In this document: in pieces, positions 7,544-13,844 of the stretch
Layout of the letters: each line of letters opens with the position of its first letter
How positions within the stretch are numbered: position 1 is the stretch's first letter
Source of the DNA: Candidatus Bathyarchaeota archaeon B26-1
GTDB taxonomy: Archaea; Thermoproteota; Bathyarchaeia; Bathyarchaeales; B26-1
Reading direction: 5' to 3'
Length of the DNA stretch: 13,844 nucleotides
NCBI GenBank assembly: GCA_001593925.1
Contig: LUCD01000019.1
Location: 1 to 13,844 of the forward strand
Notes under the pieces: generated by a model
Databases searched by the model: none
What the model saw: the letters and a program-made list of their open reading frames with translations, nothing else
Told to the model about the DNA's origin: nothing
Made by a program: the position numbers and the translations under genes

Positions 7544-7766
7544 AACCAAAACAGAAAGAAGAAAAAGTTATTAATTTTAACCATTTAATTTAGGGTTGTC
7601 GAGAGGCGAGAGTGGGGCATGAACAGGCTTAAGGGAACGCTTACTTATCGATTCTTCCTAGATAAGGTTCATCTTGGGAACCCGCACAGGTTCATCGGTA
7701 ATAAGTCTAACCATTCAAGGAAATTCATGTAGGCCCTCAATTTTGGAGCTGAGATGGGATTCTAAT
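7544..7766 (+). promoter_or_regulatory. AT-rich promoter region and apparent 5' leader of the DUF655-RsmA-HemK2 operon
   Basis: The 223-base gap starts with an A-rich stretch, then TTATTAATTTTAACC (7568-7582) and CATTTAATTTAG (7582-7593). These could serve as the end signal of the Rpo4 transcript and as TATA-like boxes, placing a new start near 7605-7615. The leader to GTG 7767 would then be about 150-160 bases. It contains a hairpin CTTATC (7644-7649) / GATAAG (7661-7666), a second GGTTC (7666-7670) / GAACC (7678-7682), and a nine-base direct repeat AGGTTCATC (7665-7673 and 7688-7696). It also holds an ATG-started frame of 37 codons (7619-7732). Several in-frame codons here extend the DUF655 frame upstream, but the product looks non-coding. 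No tRNA or known riboswitch was recognised. Confidence 0.4.
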
Positions 7767-8372
7767 GTGAGCAATTTGATCGGGAGGGGAGCAAGGCTGG
7801 TTGAGCGGAGGGGAAGAGGTCAACAATTCTATGAGGAATATGCTTACGTACTGGACTATCTCCTCCACGGAAAGCCGGGTTCGAGACCCCGGTACAGGAG
7901 GGGCGCCATAGTCCAGATGGTTGGGGAGACCTACTTCACGCTCTTGGAGGCAAGCGTTAGACGCGGAGTCGTCCTCAAAACTTACGACAGAATCTATGTG
8001 GGGAAGAACCTACGCAAAGAGATAACCTACATTCTGGGTAGGATTGGATACGACGAGTTGACGAGTAACGCCAAGATGGAGCTCGCCAACGTAGTCGAAA
8101 GAATAATCCAGAACAGGGAAGAGTCGTTCGTAAACTTCTTCAACACAGCTCAGCCCGTAACCCCCCGCATGCACGCCCTCGAACTCATACCCGGCATAGG
8201 GAAGAAGTACATGTGGCAGATCGTGAATGAACGGGAGAAGAGGCCCTTCACGAGCTTTAAGGACCTCCAAGAGAGGGTCAACATACCGAACCCGGCTAAG
8301 CTCCTAGCTAAGAGGGTGGTGGAGGAGCTGATGGGTAAGAGCAAGTATAGGCTCTTCACCCGTCCATCATAA
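7767..8372 (+). CDS. DUF655 family protein (predicted nucleic-acid-binding, HhH domain)
   Basis: Archaea-specific family of unknown exact function, nearly always placed beside RsmA. Visible features: the family core YEEYAYVLDYLLHGKPGSRPRY near the N terminus region, VGETYFTLLEASVRRGV, an OB-like stretch with RIYVGKN, and a C-terminal helix-hairpin-helix motif HALELIPGIGKKYMWQIV at about residues 136-153, the type that binds DNA or RNA backbone. With GTG 7767 the product has 201 residues, close to the family norm. A TTG at 7674 would add 31 residues that resemble no relative, so I rejected it. TTG 7776 is another option. The context suggests a role in ribosome or RNA maturation, but this is inference. 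Confidence 0.85.
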   Translation: MSNLIGRGARLVERRGRGQQFYEEYAYVLDYLLHGKPGSRPRYRRGAIVQMVGETYFTLLEASVRRGVVLKTYDRIYVGKNLRKEITYILGRIGYDELTSNAKMELANVVERIIQNREESFVNFFNTAQPVTPRMHALELIPGIGKKYMWQIVNEREKRPFTSFKDLQERVNIPNPAKLLAKRVVEELMGKSKYRLFTRPS

Positions 8373-8430
8373 ACCGGGTTCTCCGTCTCGGCTATGCGGC
8401 TCTCATCCATGTTGTCTGACCGGTGCGTGA

Positions 8431-9300
8431 ATGCCTTTTCAGCTGGAGAAGGTGGGGATGGACCTACTCAAAGAGACGATGCGGATACTCCGCGCTTACC
8501 GTATCGCCCCGAAGAAAAGGTTAGGACAGAACTTCTTGGTCGACTATGACGTTCTCAAACGGATGGTTTCGTATGCGGAGCTGAGCCCTGAAGACACTGT
8601 TCTAGAGGTGGGAGCCGGCCTCGGCTTCTTGACGGAGATTCTAGCTGAAGAGTGCGGCCGAGTTTTAGCTGTTGAGGTTGATCCGCGGCTCGTCAAGATA
8701 CTGAAGAGGCGTCTTTCAAATAGGAGGAACCTCTCCATCCTTAAGGGTGACATCCTTAAAATGGAGGTTCCGCCCTTCAACAAGGTTGTCTCAACCCCGC
8801 CCTACTCGATCTCTTCCCCCCTCCTCTTCTGGCTTCTGGATAGAAGGTTTGAACGGGCCATCTTGACGTTCCAGAAGGAGTTTGCTGAACGGCTTGTCGC
8901 GCCGGTCAACAGTAGAGAATACTGCAGACTAACGGTTACCGTATACTACAAAGCTAAAGTTAAGATTCTTGATTATGTTCCGAGAGACCGGTTCTGGCCC
9001 ACTCCTGAGGTCGACTCCCTAATAATCGAGTTGGCGCCCAGAAAAGAGCCTCCATTCAAGGTTGAGGATGAAAACTTCTTCTTCAACGTTGTGAGGTTTC
9101 TCTTCACGCAGAAGAACAAAAAGCTTAGAAACGGCTTGATCGCGTTCCTCAGGGGACGCGGGGTGGAGAAGCCCGAAGCCGTCAAGACCGCTGAAGCCGT
9201 CCCGTTCCACCAGAGGAGGGTTAGGGAGCTCACGCCTGAAGACTTGGGGTTGGTCGTCAATGAACTTGCCAGAAGAACGCGTGGAATGGGTCTACTTTGA
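8431..9300 (+). CDS. rsmA: 16S rRNA adenine dimethyltransferase RsmA/KsgA (Dim1 family)
   Basis: Transfers four methyl groups from S-adenosylmethionine to two neighbouring adenosines near the 3' end of 16S rRNA, a late checkpoint of small-subunit assembly. Seen: KKRLGQNFLVD (motif X), VLEVGAGLGFLTEIL (SAM-binding motif I), LAVEVDPRLV (motif II), and a C-terminal helical domain with FTQKNKKLRNGL. Oddity: motif IV, normally N-[LIP]-P-Y, reads TPPYSISSP, with Thr122 in place of the Asn that holds the target amine. Length 289 with ATG 8431; ATG 8458, with GGAG nine bases upstream, would give 280 residues and fits the family equally well. The 3' end overlaps the next gene by 41 bases. Confidence 0.93.
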   Translation: MPFQLEKVGMDLLKETMRILRAYRIAPKKRLGQNFLVDYDVLKRMVSYAELSPEDTVLEVGAGLGFLTEILAEECGRVLAVEVDPRLVKILKRRLSNRRNLSILKGDILKMEVPPFNKVVSTPPYSISSPLLFWLLDRRFERAILTFQKEFAERLVAPVNSREYCRLTVTVYYKAKVKILDYVPRDRFWPTPEVDSLIIELAPRKEPPFKVEDENFFFNVVRFLFTQKNKKLRNGLIAFLRGRGVEKPEAVKTAEAVPFHQRRVRELTPEDLGLVVNELARRTRGMGLL

Positions 9301-9898
9301 AGGGTTAAATGTGCGCGTGCCGGGAGGCGTCTACAAACCGGCTGAGGACACCTTCCTACTAGCCGAGAACCTCCACGTAAACTCGAGCGAGACCGTGCTA
9401 GACATGGGGACGGGTTGCGGCTTACTAGCGATCCTAGCCGCGGAGAAGGCTGAACGGGTCTTCGCCGTCGACATAAGTCCTTACGCCGCTAGGTGCGCCT
9501 CCGCGAACGCGCGGTTGAACGGGGTCCATGACCGAATCCACGTTGTCTGTGGAGACCTCTTCAACCCTCTCAGAAATGGCGTGAAGTTCGACGTGATAAT
9601 CTTTAATGCTCCATACCTGCCCTCAGAACGTTTCAGAGGCAGGTTTAAGCGTGGAGGCTGGTTGGAGCTCGCTTGGTCAGGAGGAGAGGACGGCAGAGGT
9701 GTGATAGACCGTTTCATACTGGAGGCTCCGAGGCGTCTGAGGAGGGGAGGCCGCATACTGCTCCTCCAATCGACGCTCTCGGATGAGGAAGCTACCATGC
9801 GGAGGTTTAGAGCCGCCGGTTTGAAGGTTGAGATCGTAGCCGAGAAGCCTCTCTTCTTCGAGAAGATCGTTCTCCTAAAGGCTGAAAAACCCGTCTAG
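9260..9898 (+). CDS. HemK2-type protein methyltransferase (probable aRF1 glutamine methylase)
   Basis: Class I SAM-dependent methyltransferase of the HemK2/Mtq2 branch, which in archaea and eukaryotes methylates the GGQ glutamine of the class 1 release factor together with Trm112. The 212-residue product has GGVYKPAEDTFLLAE, the typical opening of this branch, then VLDMGTGCGLLAILAA (motif I), VFAVDISPYAARCASANARLNG (motif II), and FNAPYLPSE (Asn116) as the NPPY-type catalytic motif with Ala for the first Pro. The rest is a normal short C-terminal half; there is no large N-terminal PrmC domain. It starts inside the rsmA gene (ATG 9260), which points to coupling; GTG 9281 is another possible start. 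It ends 13 bases from the end of the opposite-strand exporter gene. Lysine or small-molecule targets cannot be excluded. Confidence 0.85.
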   Translation: MNLPEERVEWVYFEGLNVRVPGGVYKPAEDTFLLAENLHVNSSETVLDMGTGCGLLAILAAEKAERVFAVDISPYAARCASANARLNGVHDRIHVVCGDLFNPLRNGVKFDVIIFNAPYLPSERFRGRFKRGGWLELAWSGGEDGRGVIDRFILEAPRRLRRGGRILLLQSTLSDEEATMRRFRAAGLKVEIVAEKPLFFEKIVLLKAEKPV

Positions 9899-9911
9899 GG
9901 AGGCTAATCTT

Positions 9912-11774
9912 CTACCTCGGTGTTCTCCACATGATCCTAGGGGCCTCAACGGGTTTACCCGGCTCTCTGAACTGCATCTCGTAGAGGCGCCGGTATAACC
10001 CGTCCTCCTTCTTTATTAGCTCTTTGTGGCTTCCCTCCTCAACTATTCTCCCGTCGTCTATAACTAGGATTCTGTCGGCGTTCCTGACTGTTGAGAGCCT
10101 ATGAGCGATCACGATGGAGGTTCTATCCTTCAAGAGAACCCTCATAGCGTTCTTTATCATGAGCTCGGTGTATGGGTCGATGCTGGACGTAGCTTCGTCT
10201 AGGATCAGGATCGAGGGGTTCCGCAGTAGAGCCCTCGCGAAAGCTATCAGCTGCCTCTGCCCAACCGAGAGTCTCAACCCTCTCTCACCGACAACCGTCG
10301 AGTAGCCGTCCGGTAGCTTCTCTATAAATTCGTGGGCTCCAACGATCTTAGCCGCGTTTATAACCTCTTCATCCGAGGCGTCAAGCCTCCCGTAACGGAT
10401 ATTCTCCATAATCGTGCTGTTGAAGAGGAAGTTCTCTTGGAGAACCATGCCTATATGTTTGCGGAGGGAGCTCTGCTTAACCTTCCTTATGTCGTAGCCG
10501 TCTATCCTTATGACGCCGCTCTGCGGCTCGTAGAAGCGGCTTAGTAGCTTTATTATCGTGCTCTTCCCCGCGCCGGTCGGCCCAACCAGAGCAACGGTCT
10601 CTTTAGGCTTCACCTTGAAACTCATGTTATGTATAACGGGGCGGGCTGGATCATACCCGAAGGTGACGTTCTCAAACTCGATCTCGCCCTTAACTGAAGG
10701 CAGATCGACAGCGTCGGGACTGTCAACGATCTCTGGAGAAGTATCCAGAAACTCAAATATCCTCTCAGCCGCGGCTAGAGCCGACTGGATCATATTATAG
10801 AAGTTTGTTAGGTCGAAGATTGGGCGGAAGAACATGTTGATGTAGAGAATGAAGGCTATGAGGGTGCCGACGGCCTCGTTGAGGGGTCCTAAAGGCCCGT
10901 TCGGGGTGAGCGCCATCATCCCGCCGTAAAGTATGACTATCGACATGCCTATGGCCTGTATGAGTTGTACAGTCGGGAAGAATGTTCCCCAAACCTTAGA
11001 CGCTTGGAGGTTCGCCTGCAGGTTCTCTACGTTCGCCTCCTTGAAGGACTTCATAACTTCTCTTTCCCTAGAAAACGACTGAATCTCCCTTATCCCTGAG
11101 ATTCCCTCCTCGAGCTTCGACGTGACCTTGGAGATTTTAAGCCTGGTCTCCCTGTAGGCCGCTTTGAACTTTGACTGGAAGAACCACGCCGCGGCTATTA
11201 TGAGCGGTATAACCGCCATCGAGGCGAGGGTGAGATGCACACTCATGTTCACCATGAAGAAGATCACCAGTCCGAGGCTTAAGATGTCGCTGAGCACGGA
11301 TGCCACTCCGGATATGAAGGTTTCCCCTATACTGTCGGTGTCGTTGGTCACTCTGGAAACTATGTCCCCGCTCTTTGAACGGTCGAAGAAGCTGAATGAG
11401 AGCCTCTGCAGATGCGTGAAGAGCTGAGCCCTCATCTTGAAGAGCATGCTCTGCCCTATCGACCCGATCATGTATCCTCTAAGGGCTCCGAAGAGCCAGT
11501 TCAATAGGAGTATCCCGACGTAGAGGAGGCCGACGGCTTGGAGGCCAGCTAAGTCCCCCCTCATTATATACTTGGAGATAACTTCTCTGCCGAGTATGTA
11601 TGGGCCTATGGAACCCGTGATCGAGGTGACGATTATGGATAAGACGACTACGGCTAGCCTCCGTTTGTAGGGTAGAATGTAACCTAGCATCCGTGAAACA
11701 AGAACTCTGCTTGGAACCTTCCTCTCCTCCTTAGAGGTTTCGCTGAGCCTTCTAGCCATGTGGTAGAACCCCAA
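9912..11774 (-). CDS. ABC exporter half-transporter, catalytically complete subunit (TM288/LmrD/BmrD-like)
   Basis: A full half-transporter of 620 residues: six-helix membrane domain (about residues 35-340) followed by an ATPase domain. ATPase motifs: Walker A GPTGAGKST with Lys404, Q-loop MVLQENFLFN, Walker B ILILDEATSSID with catalytic Glu527, and switch His558 in IAHRLST. The signature motif is altered, LSVGQ with Val504 in place of the usual Gly. Such a subunit normally pairs with a partner whose own catalytic residues are degenerate, and the upstream gene fits. Expected role: ATP-driven export of drugs, lipids or other hydrophobic molecules across the cytoplasmic membrane; the substrate is unknown. 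TTG 11774 is preferred because GGAGGAG overlaps the preceding stop five bases upstream; ATG 11759 is possible. The two genes are two bases apart. Confidence 0.93.
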   Translation of the reverse strand: MGFYHMARRLSETSKEERKVPSRVLVSRMLGYILPYKRRLAVVVLSIIVTSITGSIGPYILGREVISKYIMRGDLAGLQAVGLLYVGILLLNWLFGALRGYMIGSIGQSMLFKMRAQLFTHLQRLSFSFFDRSKSGDIVSRVTNDTDSIGETFISGVASVLSDILSLGLVIFFMVNMSVHLTLASMAVIPLIIAAAWFFQSKFKAAYRETRLKISKVTSKLEEGISGIREIQSFSREREVMKSFKEANVENLQANLQASKVWGTFFPTVQLIQAIGMSIVILYGGMMALTPNGPLGPLNEAVGTLIAFILYINMFFRPIFDLTNFYNMIQSALAAAERIFEFLDTSPEIVDSPDAVDLPSVKGEIEFENVTFGYDPARPVIHNMSFKVKPKETVALVGPTGAGKSTIIKLLSRFYEPQSGVIRIDGYDIRKVKQSSLRKHIGMVLQENFLFNSTIMENIRYGRLDASDEEVINAAKIVGAHEFIEKLPDGYSTVVGERGLRLSVGQRQLIAFARALLRNPSILILDEATSSIDPYTELMIKNAMRVLLKDRTSIVIAHRLSTVRNADRILVIDDGRIVEEGSHKELIKKEDGLYRRLYEMQFREPGKPVEAPRIMWRTPR

Positions 11775-11776
11775 GG

Positions 11777-13594
11777 CTACTCCTCCTCCACTTTCCCAGA
11801 TTTCTGGGTTTTACGCTCCGTCACGGCCTGCTTGTTGAAGGTGTCAGCGCCGGCGGCGTCGAGGATGTCCTGCTGGGCCTCATATAAGGTTTGGTAGATG
11901 CGGTAGTAAGCCCCCCTCTTCTTCATGAGTTCCTCGTGGGTTCCCTCCTCCACGATCTCCCCGTTCTCCAAGACCACGATCTTATCCGCGTTCCTTATCG
12001 TCGAGACGCGCTGTGTTATCACGAATGTGGTTCTGTCCTTTAGGAGCGCGTTGAGGGCCTGCTGTATCTCATATTCCGTGTCTACATCCACACTTGAAGT
12101 TGAGTCGTCCAAGATCAGGATGCGCGGGTCTTTCAGAATGGCCCTAGCTATAGCTATCCTTTGCCGTTGTCCTCCTGAGAGGGTTACCCCTCTCTCCCCA
12201 ATTATTGTGTCGTAGCCTCTCGGCAACCTCATTATGAAATCGTGAGCCCTAGCTATCTTCGCCGCGCGTATGATCTCGTCCATGGAGGCGTTGGGTTTTC
12301 CAAATGCTATGTTATCTTTGACCGAAGCGTTAAAGAGGAAGATGTCCTGCGAGACTATTCCTATCTGCCTCCTTAAAGACTTCAACTTGACGTCTCGGAC
12401 GTCGTAGCCGTCTATCAGGATTCTCCCGGAGGTCACGTCGTAGAACCTTGGAATCAGCCTGATTATGGTGCTCTTCCCCGATCCGGTTGGGCCGAGGAGG
12501 GCGACGACCTCTCCCGGCTTAGCCTCCAAATTTATGTTCTTTAGGATCAACCTGTCCTTTTCGTAGCCGAAGGAGACGTTCTCAAAGACTACGTGCCCTT
12601 TGATTGGAGGCAACGTTACGGCGCCCGGCTTGTCCTTCACCTCTGGAACCGCGTCGATGATCTCGAAGACCCTCTTCGCGGCGGCCGCCATCCTCTGGTA
12701 ACCCGTCCAGAACATGCCCATGATCCAGAAGGGCCTCATCAACATGCCCACATAAGCGCTGAAGACGAAGAGCTGGTCAAGGGTTAGGTGGCCGCTTATC
12801 ACCCTCATCCCGCCATACCAGTATATGATGACGACTGAGATTCCCGCGAGGAAGTTCACTAATGGCATGAAGATGTTCCGGAGCTTCACAACCTTGATCA
12901 TGGTCCTGTAATACTCCGTGTTCGGCTTGGAGAACTTCTCTATCTCGAACTCCTCCCTGGTGAAGGCGCGTACAACGTTTATCCCGACGATGTTCTCCCA
13001 CAAGACCGACGTGAGGGTTCCGAACTGTTCCCTAGAGAAACGTATCAATGGGCGAATCTTCTTTCCGTATAGCGTAAACGTGGCGAGGACGAAGGGTGTT
13101 ATAGTGAAGGATGCGAGTGTGAGCTCCAAATCCATAGAGAGCATCTGGGTTAAGACTCCGGAGAAGAGGAGAAGTGAGCTCACAACCCCCATAACCTGCC
13201 ATCCTAGGAAACCGCGTATTCTATCCACGTCCGTCGTAGCCCTCGACATGAGCTGTCCGGTCTGAGTCCTGTCGAAGAAGGTGAAGGACTGCCTCTGGAT
13301 AGCCTTGAAGATGTCGTTCCTAATGTCGTAGACAACCTTCTGAGAGAAGTAAGCGTTGGCGTAACGTTGAATGAAAGAGAAGACCCCTAAAACCCCTGTG
13401 AACCCGACTATCTGAACCACCAGCGACACAAGCATCCCGTAATCCCCCCTCTCCAGAATCTCCCTTATCACCTTGCCTCCCAACTGAGGAATATATACGC
13501 TCAAGGCGGTTGTGACGACCATGCACGCGATGCTGAAGGCTAGGAAAATCCAGTTTCGTAGCACATACCTGCTCAGCCTTTGGAGGAGGCTCAA
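11777..13594 (-). CDS. ABC exporter half-transporter, degenerate-site subunit (TM287/LmrC/BmrC-like)
   Basis: A half-transporter of 605 residues with a six-helix membrane domain (about residues 15-320) and an ATPase domain. Walker A GPTGSGKST has Lys374, and the signature LSGGQRQR is canonical. Walker B reads ILILDDSTSSVD, with Asp497 where the catalytic Glu should be, and the switch position is Gln528 (VITQRVST) in place of His. This set of changes marks the subunit that forms the degenerate ATP site in heterodimeric exporters such as TM287/288. Start TTG 13594 is preceded by GGTGATG, a good ribosome-binding match; an ATG just upstream is out of frame. It has a long charged tail ending KVEEE. 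The function inferred is export together with the next gene. The preceding small protein is 17 bases upstream. Confidence 0.93.
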   Translation of the reverse strand: MSLLQRLSRYVLRNWIFLAFSIACMVVTTALSVYIPQLGGKVIREILERGDYGMLVSLVVQIVGFTGVLGVFSFIQRYANAYFSQKVVYDIRNDIFKAIQRQSFTFFDRTQTGQLMSRATTDVDRIRGFLGWQVMGVVSSLLLFSGVLTQMLSMDLELTLASFTITPFVLATFTLYGKKIRPLIRFSREQFGTLTSVLWENIVGINVVRAFTREEFEIEKFSKPNTEYYRTMIKVVKLRNIFMPLVNFLAGISVVIIYWYGGMRVISGHLTLDQLFVFSAYVGMLMRPFWIMGMFWTGYQRMAAAAKRVFEIIDAVPEVKDKPGAVTLPPIKGHVVFENVSFGYEKDRLILKNINLEAKPGEVVALLGPTGSGKSTIIRLIPRFYDVTSGRILIDGYDVRDVKLKSLRRQIGIVSQDIFLFNASVKDNIAFGKPNASMDEIIRAAKIARAHDFIMRLPRGYDTIIGERGVTLSGGQRQRIAIARAILKDPRILILDDSTSSVDVDTEYEIQQALNALLKDRTTFVITQRVSTIRNADKIVVLENGEIVEEGTHEELMKKRGAYYRIYQTLYEAQQDILDAAGADTFNKQAVTERKTQKSGKVEEE

Positions 13595-13611
13595 GGTTTC
13601 ATCACCGCCCT

Positions 13612-13844
13612 TTACCTTGAAATCTTCGCCTTAGACACTTCAGCCTCCGCCTGCCTCAGCATCTGGGAAATCTTCTCCATCAACTCGACGTATTCGGGGT
13701 CCCTGTAGAGCTGGACGTGGGCAAGAAGGTCAAGCAAGAGCTGGAGGGAGGGACCCTTAATGTTCACCGGTGAGACCTGCTTGGAGATGATGTCCTCGAA
13801 GGCCCTCTTCCCCAACGCGGCGTACCTCTCTAGGAGGCTGACCC
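13612..13844 (-). CDS. Unidentified protein, C-terminal part only (runs off right edge)
   Basis: An open frame comes in from the right edge and ends with TAA at 13614-13612. At least 76 residues are visible and there is no stop before the edge, so the true start is outside. The visible part is mostly helical: LLERYAALGKRAFEDIISKQ, then NIKGPSLQLLLDLLAHVQ, then a charged helix EYVELMEKISQMLRQAEAEV that may form a coiled coil. No motif allowed me to name it. It ends 17 bases before the exporter genes on the same strand, so it is probably co-transcribed. A transcriptional regulator of the exporter is possible, because this position is common for one, but no DNA-binding domain is in view. Confidence 0.6.
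   Translation of the reverse strand, partial: VSLLERYAALGKRAFEDIISKQVSPVNIKGPSLQLLLDLLAHVQLYRDPEYVELMEKISQMLRQAEAEVSKAKISR

Noticed and set aside
7674..7766. Longer N terminus for DUF655 from TTG 7674
   Set aside because: The extra 31 residues do not resemble a folded protein or the family N terminus, and the region contains hairpins and promoter-proximal sequence. GTG 7767 gives the expected length.
7875..7892. tRNA T-arm-like sequence (CCGGG, TTCGAGAC, CCCGG)
   Set aside because: It lies inside the DUF655 gene and encodes part of its family core (KPGSRPRY). The loop is eight bases, and no acceptor, D or anticodon arm is found upstream.
9605..9616. NAPY in HemK2 instead of NPPY as a possible catalytic defect
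   Set aside because: The catalytic Asn and Tyr are kept and the second position is tolerant in HemK-type enzymes, so this is probably ordinary variation.
9912..13594. Plus-strand and alternative-frame open readings opposite the two ABC genes
   Set aside because: They are counterparts of strongly coding minus-strand genes; none has recognisable motifs or a supported start.
1..13844. CRISPR arrays, insertion sequences or defence genes
   Set aside because: No regularly spaced repeats, transposase motifs or defence-associated domains were seen; the only accessory-looking genes are the ABC pair.

Overview
The window is chromosomal DNA from an archaeon. Every gene from position 1 to 9898 except the threonine aldolase is an archaeal or archaeo-eukaryotic information-processing or core-metabolism gene: NOB1, NAD kinase, aIF5A, deoxyhypusine synthase, SRP54, Pus10, eL21, RNA polymerase subunit Rpo4/F, a DUF655 protein, RsmA/Dim1 and a HemK2-type methyltransferase. 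Arginine codons AGG/AGA and isoleucine ATA are common, non-AUG starts are frequent, and TATA-like boxes sit at suitable distances before operons. I cannot name the phylum with confidence. A TACK-type lineage such as Bathyarchaeia is a guess from overall impression only.

Layout. (1) 1-1365, minus strand: NAD kinase followed by the start of NOB1, which runs off the left edge and has no ordinary start codon. (2) 1518-4029: aIF5A (+), a PLP-dependent threonine aldolase (-) that overlaps it tail to tail, then deoxyhypusine synthase (+), the enzyme that begins the hypusine modification of aIF5A. (3) 4196-7543, plus strand: a probable operon of SRP54, Pus10, eL21 and Rpo4. (4) 7544-7766: an AT-rich promoter region and apparent leader with small hairpins, then DUF655, RsmA and HemK2 as a second plus-strand operon (7767-9898). 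(5) 9912-13844, minus strand: an unidentified protein cut by the right edge, then two half-size ABC exporters that meet the HemK2 gene tail to tail.

How the genes fit together. NOB1 (16S rRNA 3'-end maturation) and RsmA (dimethylation of two adenosines near that end) act late in small-subunit assembly. Pus10 makes tRNA pseudouridines, eL21 is a large-subunit protein, HemK2 is expected to methylate the GGQ glutamine of release factor aRF1, and aIF5A plus deoxyhypusine synthase form a substrate-enzyme pair. SRP54 links translation to membrane targeting. The two ABC genes look like one heterodimeric exporter: the first has Asp for the catalytic Glu and Gln for the switch His, and the second has normal catalytic residues but an altered signature motif, so one of the two ATP sites should be degenerate.

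I see no CRISPR array, insertion sequence, tRNA, rRNA or prophage gene. No clearly novel system is present. The points most worth a second look are the missing NOB1 start, the DUF655 leader, the altered motif IV of RsmA, and the asymmetric ABC pair.
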